From Rikenellaceae bacterium (GTDB lineage Bacteria; Bacteroidota; Bacteroidia; Bacteroidales; Rikenellaceae): 64,000 nucleotides of DNA. Within the stretch, counting starts at the first letter, position 1, and each line of letters begins with the position of its first letter. Below the pieces are notes generated by a model that did no database searches, was not told where the DNA came from, and worked only from the letters and a program-made list of their open reading frames with translations. The stretch lies in the NCBI GenBank assembly GCA_021201795.1, contig JAJQEF010000003.1, positions 94,385 through 158,384 on the forward strand, read 5' to 3'. Shown piece after piece: positions 17,805 through 26,772 of this stretch. The position numbers were made by a program, and so were the translations under genes.

Positions 17805-19706
17805 TTATTCGTTAGCAAGGTCGCGTACACATCTTACGGGAAGTCCGTATGCTCGGGGATGGAATGCCCTTGAAATATTACCGCCAAATGAGAACCAGCC
17901 CGCGCCCGGTGCACCGTTCTGTTCGACGGACGTTGCATCTGCGGTTGCCGACCAGTAATATCCGGCGGGGCCAGTGTTGTAAAAATCACCGGTCATGCTA
18001 AAATGCCGTACACCTGCCGCGGGCCAGTAATCGACCCCGTCCCTTAAAATGCCGTATGACGTACTTTGAGTATTAGATGTGTTGAAATCTTCCCATGGAC
18101 TTCGGTTACCCCTGTAAGGCGGAACCTTCCATCCCCTCGGACGCGGATCGAAAACTGTTTTCGATCCGTCGACATTCTCCCATAAGTATGCATTTTGTAG
18201 CGCTTTGTCGTTGGTATACCAATCGTTTGTACTGCTGTTGTATTCAGGCTCGTTCGTCGAGTAAGTGTAATAAAACGTAGTGGGATTATTTATGCTGTTT
18301 GCCAGGTTGTATTGATTTGAAACACGGGCAAAAAGAGTCGAGTTGTAGTCTCCATACACTGTAGTATGATTTTGCGTTGTTCCGCTGATTGTCGCAGGAC
18401 CCGGGAATGGATATTTTCTTCCCCATTGGTAAAATAATCCATAAGATGAGATATTGCCCGGAGTTTTGCTCATGGCTCCGAGATTGCGATCCATAAAAAT
18501 GTATTCCGCACTTCCGTTATTATAAATATAGTGTGATAGTTTAGGGTCGTAATTTGTAACCCATATATGCCAGCTCCATCTTAACTGTCCGTCTATAAAT
18601 GCCCCTATCACTGCATTGCCCTCCCTTCCGCTTCCGGAAACAGTGGCGACCGCTGTTGTCTGGGAGCCTAAGGTGCTGAATGTGATCAGATTCTCCGTGT
18701 CTGACCATAGGACTTTAAGCGTAATTTCGTCGGTTAAATTCGGGTTAGTGGCATAAAGTTCCGGATTTTCGAGCCATATGGTATATGCTCGTGCCAAAGG
18801 TATGGTCACAGACCCGTTCGGACGTACGATGTAACAATTGGCCATCTCGTCGTCGATCTTATATAAGGTCGTATTGAAATTATAAGCATAGCCTCCTTCG
18901 AATGTGCGTGTTTCAGGGTTGGATATATAATATAGGTCGTTGTCCTCCTCGACTACTATTAATGGAGTATTCGCGATAGAAGTTTGTTCAGGGACGTAAA
19001 TTCTGTAGATACCGTCGTAACTTTTGATCATGGGAAGATTTGAATAGGCATTTGATGGGACAAGCTCATTCGCTTGATTCGGGGCTGAAAGGTTAAGAGG
19101 GCCATAATAAAGGGCATTTAGCAGGGTAACCGTTATATTTTCATACAGCATATCATCCGGTATGGTAGCTTGTATAAGGGCGAGTTTGTGCTTGAAATTG
19201 AAAACAACTTGTTTATTATTCTTCGATTTATTTATACTACGCGATGTTAATATCTCATGACTTTTTGACTTGGCATTGTAATAAAGGACCTGGGCTGCGG
19301 TAGTCACTGTTGCATTATATGGGTAATATGCGTAAAAATCGACCGGAGTACCGTCGCTCGGAAAAATATATGGGCTGTGGGTGGTTGTCCAACTGTCGGT
19401 GGAGGAGTTATACGTATATTTTACGTTATACATAATATAGTTACCTGCAGCTGCAGTCGTAGGGTAAACCTGAATTCCAGGGGCAGACGGAGAGCGTTGT
19501 ACAGCGAAAACCCCTATTGCGTCCCCGTCGTCAAAATGGGATTTTAAATTAGACTCGGGAGTAAACTTAGATTCTGCAAGTTCTTCGATTTCGACATAAA
19601 TGATTATGTTTTCAGAGTCACCAACTATCTCAAGATCCGATCTATCCGTGCATGAAACGCAGATGAAAATGCAAATTAACCATATATAATACTTCTTGAA
19701 TGACAT
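17805..19706 (-). CDS. Fimbrillin-like lipoprotein with C-terminal FISUMP-type domain (upstream paralog)
   Basis: About 633 residues starting at the ATG at 19706, which is followed by basic residues, a hydrophobic stretch and the lipobox CVSC (Cys about 19); an upstream in-frame start at 19751 would bury the signal peptide. Same two-part layout as the next gene: FDDGDAIGVFAV, IFPSDGTPVDFYAYYPY and VFNFKHKLALIQ in the fimbrillin half; MDRNLGAMSKTPG, YQWGRKYPFPG and FDPRPRGWKVP in the C-terminal half, and it ends with a conserved cysteine motif (GLPVRCVRD). The pair is a tandem duplication that has diverged widely in the N-terminal halves. Confidence 0.85.
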   Translation of the reverse strand: MSFKKYYIWLICIFICVSCTDRSDLEIVGDSENIIIYVEIEELAESKFTPESNLKSHFDDGDAIGVFAVQRSPSAPGIQVYPTTAAAGNYIMYNVKYTYNSSTDSWTTTHSPYIFPSDGTPVDFYAYYPYNATVTTAAQVLYYNAKSKSHEILTSRSINKSKNNKQVVFNFKHKLALIQATIPDDMLYENITVTLLNALYYGPLNLSAPNQANELVPSNAYSNLPMIKSYDGIYRIYVPEQTSIANTPLIVVEEDNDLYYISNPETRTFEGGYAYNFNTTLYKIDDEMANCYIVRPNGSVTIPLARAYTIWLENPELYATNPNLTDEITLKVLWSDTENLITFSTLGSQTTAVATVSGSGREGNAVIGAFIDGQLRWSWHIWVTNYDPKLSHYIYNNGSAEYIFMDRNLGAMSKTPGNISSYGLFYQWGRKYPFPGPATISGTTQNHTTVYGDYNSTLFARVSNQYNLANSINNPTTFYYTYSTNEPEYNSSTNDWYTNDKALQNAYLWENVDGSKTVFDPRPRGWKVPPYRGNRSPWEDFNTSNTQSTSYGILRDGVDYWPAAGVRHFSMTGDFYNTGPAGYYWSATADATSVEQNGAPGAGWFSFGGNISRAFHPRAYGLPVRCVRDLANE

Positions 19707-20000
19707 AATAGCGTTGTGATCTTGTCGCATAAGTAAACGATGATAATACAAATGTATTATATAACGTAATAAATTATCCTGAAGTTGCGGAAATAGAAAC
19801 GAATCGATAGTGTAATATATAAAAATGTTTTGGATATGATAACTGATTTGATATGTAAAAAATTATCCGCAGTGTTAAATAATATTACCGTAAAGAGAAT
19901 AAATGGGTATGTAAATTGCATTTAAGGACATAGAGGTTAATGAATATGGTCGGATTGACGCATCGACATTACTATCTATTAATTTATAAATTATACAATT
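19707..20000. other. Intergenic region between divergent fimbrillin and catalase genes
   Basis: About 294 bp, AT-rich, with no convincing gene. It must hold the promoters of both divergent genes, but I see no perfect TTTG/TAnnTTTG pair. Confidence 0.4.
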
Positions 20001-20978
20001 ATGTTTTATCACGTTAAAGAATTACAGTTCAATGCGCGTGTACCCCAGCCGGATCCGCGTTTTGCTCGTCTTCTTCTGGAACAATTCGGAGGAGGTAACG
20101 GAGAATTGAAAGCGGCTATGCAGTATTTCGTACAGGCATTCGCCTGCAAGCAAGCATATCCTGACAAATATGATATGCTCATGAATATAGCTTCTGAAGA
20201 ATTCAGTCATCTGGAGATTGTAGGAGCAACAATTACTATGTTGCTGGCAGGTGTTAACGGAGAAATGAAAGATGCCGCTGAATCATCATGGATCAGTGAT
20301 ATAATGAATGGCAGTGCAGCAAAGGAAAATATTATTAACGAGGCATTGTACAATCCACAGTTTTGTGTATTGACCGCAGGTGGACCAACAGTTACGGATA
20401 GTAACGGTATACCATGGAGCGGAGCATATGTAAATGCTAACGGAGATCTTACTGTAGACCTCAGATCGAATATTGCTGCAGAATCAAGGGCGAAGATTGT
20501 TTACGAATACCTGCTTAAATTCACGGACGACCCTTATGTAAAAGAAACATTAAAGTTTTTAATGACAAGGGAGATCACCCACTATCAACAATTCGAGGCG
20601 GCATTGGAAACAATTAAGCCTAATTTCCCTCCAGGGGTTCGTCAGGAAGATCCGAGGTATGGAAATAAATATTTCAACATGTCACAAGGAGAAGATTTTG
20701 CAGGTCCGTGGAATGAGGGTAAAAGCACTCAGACTAAGGAACAGTGGAATAGGATCGACAATCCGCAGGAATATGTAGAACAAACCAACGGATTGCTAGA
20801 TGTCGAAGTAGATGAGGGTATAGATGCTGAAAAAATGGAAGAATTGACCCAGCAGCTCAGTAAAGAAAGAAGCTGTGAAATAAGTTCCTCAATGCCTCAG
20901 TCCGATCTGCAATGGAGCGATTATGGGAAGGATCAACCCCAACAACACAAGTCGAGAAAGAAAAAAGTTATGGCATAA
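20001..20978 (+). CDS. Manganese catalase
   Basis: A 325-residue member of the non-heme manganese catalase family. The four-helix ferritin-like core keeps the expected dimanganese ligands: Glu about 35 (GELKAAMQYF), Glu about 67 and His about 70 (ASEEFSHLEIV), Glu about 161 (AAESRAKIVYEYL), Glu about 191 and His about 194 (TREITHYQQFEAAL). It dismutates hydrogen peroxide in the cytoplasm. The C-terminal tail is polar and basic. It is the first gene of a stress cluster with a broken oxidoreductase and an SDR; the same companions often occur with this catalase in other bacteria. Confidence 0.95.
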   Translation: MFYHVKELQFNARVPQPDPRFARLLLEQFGGGNGELKAAMQYFVQAFACKQAYPDKYDMLMNIASEEFSHLEIVGATITMLLAGVNGEMKDAAESSWISDIMNGSAAKENIINEALYNPQFCVLTAGGPTVTDSNGIPWSGAYVNANGDLTVDLRSNIAAESRAKIVYEYLLKFTDDPYVKETLKFLMTREITHYQQFEAALETIKPNFPPGVRQEDPRYGNKYFNMSQGEDFAGPWNEGKSTQTKEQWNRIDNPQEYVEQTNGLLDVEVDEGIDAEKMEELTQQLSKERSCEISSSMPQSDLQWSDYGKDQPQQHKSRKKKVMA

Positions 20979-20984
20979 ATATAA

Positions 20985-21012
20985 ATACCGGTCCATACGG
21001 ACCGGTATTATT
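20985..21012 (+). terminator. Hairpin after the manganese catalase gene
   Basis: Perfect 10-bp stem ATACCGGTCC / GGACCGGTAT with a 4-nt loop, followed by only a weak T stretch; it ends about 15 bp before the next ATG, so it may attenuate rather than stop transcription. Confidence 0.6.
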
Positions 21013-21022
21013 AATCTAAATT

Positions 21023-21898
21023 ATGGATCTGTATTCCGGTTCACCATATTGGATAGTTAAAAATCCTTTATATCAGTATTTTAATCCATTGCGTGCCAAT
21101 CACCGTACAGAGGTGGCAGTTATAGGAGGAGGGATTCCCGGCGCATTGGTCGCGAATGAATTATGTCGTGCGGGTATAGGTTGTACGGTTATCGATAAAA
21201 GGAGTATTGCGACAGGGAGTTCATGTGCCAGTACGGCACTTTTACAGTACGAGATAGATACTCCATTAGTCGATCTGATAGAAAAAGTGGGAGAGGATAA
21301 TGCCGTAAAGGCTTACCATTCATGTCTGGATTCTATTACGGATATTGAAAATGTTTTCAAACAGATTTCATATGATCCCTCTTTCCTTAGAGTCCCGAGT
21401 TTATATCTTGGCAGTAATGAAAATGGCTATTCCCTTATTCAGAAAGAATACGCGGTGCGTAAAAAATACGGTCTCCCGGTGGAATTTCTCAATAGTGGTG
21501 AAGTGAAAAATTTAAACCCGGGAACCTTATCTCTATATAAGAACCGACGGCAGCCGGATAATTGTCGGAGGAGAAGATGAACAGTTTAATGATTCGCTCA
21601 GACGAAGATTTCTCCTGCGGAAAAAAAGTCAGATACTGGAGAAAAAATTCCGCCGGATGTTTCCCATATTCCGTTTACTGCTGAATTTGTATGGAGCGGA
21701 ACTTTCAGTTCAACAAAAGACGGATTGACTTATATAGGTGCCCAATATGACACGAAGATTTTGTTTGCCCTGGGATATGGAGGTAATGGGATAACTTTCA
21801 GTATGATAGCTTCCCAAATACTTGCAAATAAAATCCGGAATATCCGTGATGACAGGGAAACTGTTTTCGGATTCGGAAGGCACGGAAAAAATAAATAG
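21023..21898 (+). pseudogene. FAD-dependent oxidoreductase (DAO family), internal deletion and frameshift
   Basis: The N-terminal part (to about 21530) has the Rossmann motif VIGGGIPGALVANEL and reads as a DAO-type amino acid oxidase-like protein. The reading frame then leaves the family: the C-terminal half resumes in another frame at about 21545 (YLYIRT, then RIIVGGEDEQFND), and shifts again at 21663-21665, where CCC should be CCCC, to HIPFTAEFVWSGTFSSTKDG and GYGGNGITFS, ending at the TAG at 21896. Roughly 110 codons in the middle, which would carry much of the substrate domain, are missing. The deletion makes this a real pseudogene rather than a sequencing slip. Confidence 0.85.
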
Positions 21899-21906
21899 AA
21901 AAAAAT

Positions 21907-22800
21907 ATGAAAGAAAAAAAAATACTTATTAATCCTCTCGATATGTATTATACGGGAGGTTTTGAAGCGCAGTCCCAAAAACCACCGGGGATACAGGGAC
22001 GTATGAATCCTGTTCCGGATTCCGGAGAAGAAAGTTATATCGGACACGGTAGGCTTGAGGGCAGAAAGGCGTTGATCACTGGAGGAGATTCCGGTATAGG
22101 ACGCGCTGTAGCGATTGCTTACTGCCGCGAGGAAGCGGATATAGCGATCAATTATCTTCCGGATGAACAGCCGGATGCCGAATCATTGGCTGAGCTTCTT
22201 AAAAAAGAAGGACGTAAGGTCGTTCTGCTTCCTGGTGATGTCAGCGACGAGAATGTTTGTAATGAAATAGTTAAAAAAGCACATCAGGAACTCGGCGGAT
22301 TGGATATAATGGCGCTTAACGCGGGGATGCAGATAGCATTGGAAGATATTTCCAATCTAAGTACGCACCAATTGAGAAAAGTTTTTGAAACGAATGTGTT
22401 CTCAATGTACTGGATCGTTAAGGCTGCCCTGCCGTTGATGCCGGCAGGTTCCAGCATTATTACCACTTCTTCTATCCAGGCATTCCAACCGAGTAAAGAT
22501 CTTGTGGATTATGCTGCGACTAAAAGTGCGATAGTAGCATTTACCAGGGCTCTTGCAAAACAGGTTGCGGATAAAGGAATAAGAGTTAATTCTGTTGCTC
22601 CCGGACCTGTATGGACCGCTTTGGAAGTCTCCGGCGGTCAATTCCCTGATAAATTGCCGGAATTCGGACAGCACGTTCCTCTTAAAAGAGCAGGGCAGCC
22701 GGCCGAACTGGCAGGGGTCTATGTATTTCTTGCCTCCAATGAGTCGAGCTTCGTTACAGCCGAAGTGTATGGCGTGACCGGAGGAGACCATACTTCATAG
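21907..22800 (+). CDS. SDR-family oxidoreductase (GSP39/YghA type)
   Basis: A 297-residue classical short-chain dehydrogenase with the N-terminal extension typical of stress-type SDRs ([19 protein letters not shown]). Cofactor motif [13 protein letters not shown] motif (LNAGMQ), catalytic Ser (TTSSIQAF), and YAATK (Tyr/Lys). NAD(P)-dependent; substrate not known. Pairs with the manganese catalase. A second copy of the same family is encoded at 62650-63543. Confidence 0.92.
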   Translation: MKEKKILINPLDMYYTGGFEAQSQKPPGIQGRMNPVPDSGEESYIGHGRLEGRKALITGGDSGIGRAVAIAYCREEADIAINYLPDEQPDAESLAELLKKEGRKVVLLPGDVSDENVCNEIVKKAHQELGGLDIMALNAGMQIALEDISNLSTHQLRKVFETNVFSMYWIVKAALPLMPAGSSIITTSSIQAFQPSKDLVDYAATKSAIVAFTRALAKQVADKGIRVNSVAPGPVWTALEVSGGQFPDKLPEFGQHVPLKRAGQPAELAGVYVFLASNESSFVTAEVYGVTGGDHTS

Positions 22801-22820
22801 TTAAACATTTATTTATGGGA

Positions 22821-22846
22821 AGCGCCGGATTATCCGGCGCTTTTTG
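22821..22846 (+). terminator. Rho-independent terminator after the SDR gene
   Basis: Perfect 9-bp GC-rich stem AGCGCCGGA / TCCGGCGCT with a 3-nt loop, then TTTTG. Confidence 0.9.
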
Positions 22847-22898
22847 CTTTATCTCAAAACGGTACTTTTATTGCTTTCTTAGGTAGAAAATAAAGTTT

Positions 22899-24677
22899 AT
22901 GACCCTTGTACAACTTTTCAAAAAGATAAGCAGTTATATAAAACCCTATAAATGGCTGCTGGTTTTGGCTCTTATATTAACCTTTATAGGATCCCTTGCA
23001 GCTCAGGTAAATGCCTGGGTATTGAGGTATACGGTCGATAAGGTAAATGATCTTACGGTAAGTGAAAGAGCTTTTAACGAGGGATTATCCATACTGGGAA
23101 CGATCTCGGCAATACTTATCGGAAAAGAAATTATAAATTCTTTCATTCAGTTCGGACAGAAATACTATGGAGAGAGACTCCGAATTCTTGTAGCAAGGGA
23201 TCTTGCACAGGATATTATAGACAGAATCTTAACTTATAGGTTGGCATTTTTTAGTTCAGGCGGTAATAAATCAGGAAAACTACAGACCCGTATAGACCGG
23301 GGAATAGAGAGTCTTACCCGGTTGATACAGAATTTTTTCATAGATATACTTCCCCTGTTTGCAAATTCCGCAGTAGCGCTTATAGTAATGTTCAATGCGA
23401 ATTTTTATGTAGGTCTCGTAGGGTCGAGTATAATACCTATTTATTTCTATGTCAGTTGGTTGCAGGCGAAAAAACTACGCGGCGCACGTAGAAAAATAAA
23501 AGATCTGAGGGAAAACAAGAGTCAGGGGATAATAACTATTCTGGACTCCATTACGGTCATAAAATTTTTTATTCGTGAGGATATGGAAGGAGCCCGGCAG
23601 TTGGCACTGCAAAACAGCCTCACAGAAACACAGCTTAAAACGAGGAGAATAAGTTTTCTTTTCGATGGAATAAAAAGTTTTATAGAGCAGATAGGGGTGG
23701 TTATAATTATAATCCTCACGGTATTTTTTGTTTTGAGAGGGGAAATGACAATAGGTGCCATAATGTTTCATATTTTACTTTTTAATAATGTTTCTGCACC
23801 GATTCGACAGCTTCACAGGATTTATGATGAGATGAACGATGCTCTTATTTATTCTGAAAGTTTCTTTCAAATCATGGAAGCTGGGCATCAGGTGGAATCC
23901 TCGGGAAGTTATAAGCCGAATAAAATATCCGGTAAATTTGAAATAAAGGATATGAATTTTACTTATCCGGATAACGATCTTCGCACTCTCGAAGATATAA
24001 ATATGGTGATAGAACCCAATAAGATTACTGCACTGGTAGGATTGTCCGGGGCCGGAAAAAGTACTTTGATAAATCTTCTGGATAAATTTTATCTTCCGGA
24101 CTCAGGAGAAATCACATTGGACGGTAGATCACTGGACGATTATGATACGGCTTATTTGCGTGATAATATAGGTCTTGTATTACAGAAGAATCATATTTTC
24201 AATGGTACAATACTTGAAAATATTCGTTATGGTAATCCGGATGCCTCCATGGAAGAAGTGATAGAGGCATCGGTGAAGGCTTATCTTCATGGACAGATTG
24301 AGAAAATGCCTGATGGCTACGATACTCCCGCAACCTCTCTATCAGGCGGTCAACAGCAAAAAATTGCTATTGCAAGAATGTTTAGTAAGAATCCTCCTAT
24401 AATTTTTCTCGATGAACCTACCGCAAGTCTCGATGCCATATCTACACAACAGATCAAGGAGGGATTGGATGCAATAAAAAAAGATCGTACTGTGATAATT
24501 ATTTCACACAGTATATCTCAGATAGTAGATTCCGATGTTATTTATGTCATGAAAGATGGCAGGGTCGTGGAATCTGGCACACATGATGAATTGTATGTAA
24601 AGGAGGTCACTTACAGGGAGATATTCGATTCTATGGCAAAAAGTATGAATTTGGATAAAATATCCGGATATGTTTAA
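22899..24677 (+). CDS. ABC transporter, fused permease and ATPase (exporter type)
   Basis: A 592-residue half-transporter: membrane domain with six predicted helices (residues about 1-320) and ATPase domain (about 345-580) with Walker A GLSGAGKST, Q-loop VLQKNHIF, signature LSGGQQQK, Walker B IIFLDEPTASLD and switch His (ISHSIS). It resembles MsbA-like or multidrug exporters; substrate cannot be told. Monocistronic; its stop codon touches the terminator of the oppositely transcribed RNA downstream. Confidence 0.93.
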   Translation: MTLVQLFKKISSYIKPYKWLLVLALILTFIGSLAAQVNAWVLRYTVDKVNDLTVSERAFNEGLSILGTISAILIGKEIINSFIQFGQKYYGERLRILVARDLAQDIIDRILTYRLAFFSSGGNKSGKLQTRIDRGIESLTRLIQNFFIDILPLFANSAVALIVMFNANFYVGLVGSSIIPIYFYVSWLQAKKLRGARRKIKDLRENKSQGIITILDSITVIKFFIREDMEGARQLALQNSLTETQLKTRRISFLFDGIKSFIEQIGVVIIIILTVFFVLRGEMTIGAIMFHILLFNNVSAPIRQLHRIYDEMNDALIYSESFFQIMEAGHQVESSGSYKPNKISGKFEIKDMNFTYPDNDLRTLEDINMVIEPNKITALVGLSGAGKSTLINLLDKFYLPDSGEITLDGRSLDDYDTAYLRDNIGLVLQKNHIFNGTILENIRYGNPDASMEEVIEASVKAYLHGQIEKMPDGYDTPATSLSGGQQQKIAIARMFSKNPPIIFLDEPTASLDAISTQQIKEGLDAIKKDRTVIIISHSISQIVDSDVIYVMKDGRVVESGTHDELYVKEVTYREIFDSMAKSMNLDKISGYV

Positions 24678-24743
24678 AAGAAGGGCCGCCGGGAGTGCAT
24701 TCATTAACCCTCAAATATGAAAAAATATATTTCCCGACGACCC
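24676..24743 (-). terminator. Terminator-like 3' hairpin of RNA copy A
   Basis: Stem of 11 pairs between 24743-24733 (GGGTCGTCGGG) and 24693-24683 (CCCGGCGGCCC), including G-U pairs, followed by TTCTTTT. The large loop holds TTGAGGGTTA (24714-24705), ten bases identical to the loop in copy B. Confidence 0.75.
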
Positions 24744-25004
24744 CGGAAGTGTAACTTCCCGTTTTAAAGTCAAATTACATTTGCCAGAGCCTCGGGGCGA
24801 AATTATATTATGCCCATCAATAAAAGCATGAAACTCCAGCCTGCGTATCAAGGCCTGCAACAGCCCGAGTAGGACAGGCGGAGTTCATGCCGAATGATGA
24901 GACATGAACTCTTCCACCTTGCCTATAAACCTACTCACAGTACAAATGTTGCAGTTTTGACACTTAATAGGTTTCAGTGAAGTTGACCGGATTTCCGGTA
25001 CTTC
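24682..25004 (-). ncRNA. Long structured RNA, copy A (candidate bistable RNA)
   Basis: About 323 nt, bounded by a consensus promoter and a terminator, without an ORF. In transcript order: a 5' hairpin (GAAGTACCGGA / TCCGGTcaACTTC); a stem AAACCTA (24974-24968) / TAGGTTT (24933-24927); segment 1 GAGTTCATG (24911-24903), segment 2 GCATGAACTCC (24890-24880) and segment 3 GGAGTTTCATGC (24837-24826); hairpin GGGC/GCCC; the string TTTAAAA (24768-24762); hairpin GGAAGT/ACTTCC; terminal stem. Segment 2 can pair with segment 1 or with segment 3 but not with both. The same order and spacing occur in copy B at 32.4 kb. It might belong to a known Bacteroidales family such as Bacteroidales-1 or a 6S-like RNA; I cannot decide this by eye. 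Confidence 0.75.
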
Positions 25005-25008
25005 ATCA

Positions 25009-25039
25009 CAAAGATAATCCAAATAAATGAATTTACAAA
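25009..25039 (-). promoter_or_regulatory. Consensus Bacteroidetes promoter of RNA copy A
   Basis: On the minus strand TTTG at 25039-25036, then exactly 19 nt, then TATCTTTG at 25016-25009. Predicted start near 25004. This is the best-matching promoter found in the window. Confidence 0.85.
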
Positions 25040-25120
25040 AAAATATTTATTAATATTTTTTTTAAGAATCATAAGCAAAATGAAAGAATTAGGTGTGTTT
25101 TCGCTATTGTAAAACTTGGT

Positions 25121-25504
25121 TTAGTTTCTAATTTCTTCTACAGTGTTGTGAAGATCCTTTCTCATATCTTGTCTTTGTTCGAAATTATCTTCCCTTCTTT
25201 CCTGTCTTTGCTCGAAATTCTCCTTCCGTTCCTGTTGATTTTCTTTGAAATCTTCGATTTTCTCCTTGCGTTCTTCTGAGGTATTGGAAGTATTCTGAAG
25301 TCTGTTTTCGAAATTACGCTCCCTGTCTTCCTGTCTGTCTTTAAATCTTTCTTCTTTGTTTTCTTGTCTTTGCTCGAAGTTTTCTTTACGTTCCTGTTGG
25401 TTTTCTTTAAAATCCACCTGTCTTTCTGCGGTAGTTTCTGCACTTACGTTTACTGCTGCCAGTAATCCGAAAAGAAACATAGCAGATACAATAGTCTTTT
25501 TCAT
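25121..25504 (-). CDS. Small exported, highly charged repeat protein
   Basis: 127 residues: a signal peptide (about 1-22, ending near VSA) followed by about 105 residues made almost only of Glu, Arg, Lys, Gln, Asn, Asp and Phe. The 18-residue unit DFKENQQERKENFEQRQE occurs twice exactly (about 31-48 and 86-103), with looser copies between (FKDRQEDRERNFENR and similar). Phe recurs every 7 to 8 residues. This predicts a long single helix or coiled coil in the periplasm. I do not recognise a family; function unknown. It is a real gene: signal peptide, codon use and 3' context fit, and the composition is maintained across the unit differences. Confidence 0.8.
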   Translation of the reverse strand: MKKTIVSAMFLFGLLAAVNVSAETTAERQVDFKENQQERKENFEQRQENKEERFKDRQEDRERNFENRLQNTSNTSEERKEKIEDFKENQQERKENFEQRQERREDNFEQRQDMRKDLHNTVEEIRN

Positions 25505-25630
25505 AATAATAAGTATTAGCTGTGATTATAATTTATGCTATTTTTTTAGCATAAATGCAAAACACAGACCAAATGGATGTGAAAATTAAGGTGAAATTGA
25601 ATATCCGGTTGTTATCGGGAAGAAATTAAA

Positions 25631-26677
25631 TTAATAGAGATAAATCTCCCGAAGTCTCTCGATATCAGTATCCAGAATATCCGTTATAAAATAATTCAGG
25701 GATCCGTATTCCTGCTCTATTTTATCGAATGCCGCATCGAGATATGGCCCTCGTACTTCGAATACTGGTTTCAATACGGGGAATTGTTCTATATACGCAG
25801 CATATTTTACACTTACATATTTGTTCGAAAGAAGATAGTCTTCCGTTACGGTTTCCCTGTCGACTCCAAGAGCGGAAAGTAATAAGGCAGAGGCGATTCC
25901 TGTACGGACTTTACCGGCGGTACAATGATAAAGCAGGGGAAGATTTCCTTCGTTTTTCAAAAGATTGAAAAATTCCCGGAACTGCTTTACGCAATCATTG
26001 TCGGTTACCATGAGTTTATACATATCCGTCATAGCCGTTTCGAGATTATCCTGGGTTATATCCCCTCTCATTATTATATCCTGGAGATTTCCCGGGCTTA
26101 TCGAAAGTTCATATCTCTCTTGTACCGAGACAGGCATTTTATCCGGAGCAGAGTTAATTTCCGAAGCTGCGCGAAAATCAACGATCGTTTTTATCGGAAT
26201 ACTTGCAAGATATTCCAAATCTTCTTCGGTTAAACCCTTGAGTTCGTCGGAACGAATGACTTTCCCTCATTTTACGTATTTACCATCCTTTGTCCTGTAT
26301 CCGCCCATATCCCTGAAATTATATCCGCATGTCAATGGAAGGTGTCTCTCCGCGATAATGGAAGTCCCTTTGCCGGTTTCGAAAAGAAAGTAGCTGCGGA
26401 TGGAATCCGGAACATCTATGCTGTATGTACCGGAACCGTTTCCGGATAATACCGCTTCATTGAAATCGATGCTGTTTATATTCTTTCCGGCATATAGTTT
26501 CCATTCGCTTCCGGTATTTACCTCCGAAATGGCCTGTCGGGTTTCATTATCCCTATAAACGGTTGCGTCATGGCTCATATCTTCACCGCTGTATGTTGCT
26601 TTTTTCATTTCTTGAGGATTGTTCTTGCAAGATACGAAGAATGCCGAAATTGCAAAAAGAATATAGTAAAATTTCAT
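25631..26677 (-). pseudogene. Tyrosine phosphatase lipoprotein interrupted by an in-frame TGA
   Basis: Start at the ATG at 26677: signal peptide with lipobox FVSC, an N-terminal extension of about 100 residues, then the phosphatase domain (HLPLTCGYNFRDMGGYRT). The codon at 26269-26267 is TGA, where the family has Trp (KYVK-W-GKVIRSDEL); reading continues in the same frame to IYLY and a stop at 25631. The active-site loop is HCTAGKVRTG: the usual Asp of HCTAGKDRTG is Val here. Similar enzymes belong to the Y_phosphatase3 group. A single substitution (TGG to TGA) explains the stop. The downstream half could in principle be translated from an internal start, but would lack the signal peptide. 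Confidence 0.85.
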
Positions 26678-26772
26678 AACCCATTTTTTACGGTTAGTAC
26701 AAATTAAATGCCCTGACCGGATAACTAATGTTAAATTTATCGATAATTTTGTATCGAACCAAATTTTATAAA

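Noticed and set aside
24682..25004. RNA copy A as RNase P RNA, tmRNA or SRP RNA
   Set aside because: None of the universal cores (GAGGAAAGTCC of RNase P, the tRNA-like ends of tmRNA, the GGAA/AGCA SRP loop) is present.
25121..25504. Regular repeats as a possible CRISPR or tandem-repeat array
   Set aside because: The repeats are in a single open frame with a signal peptide and differ in spacing; it is a repeat protein.
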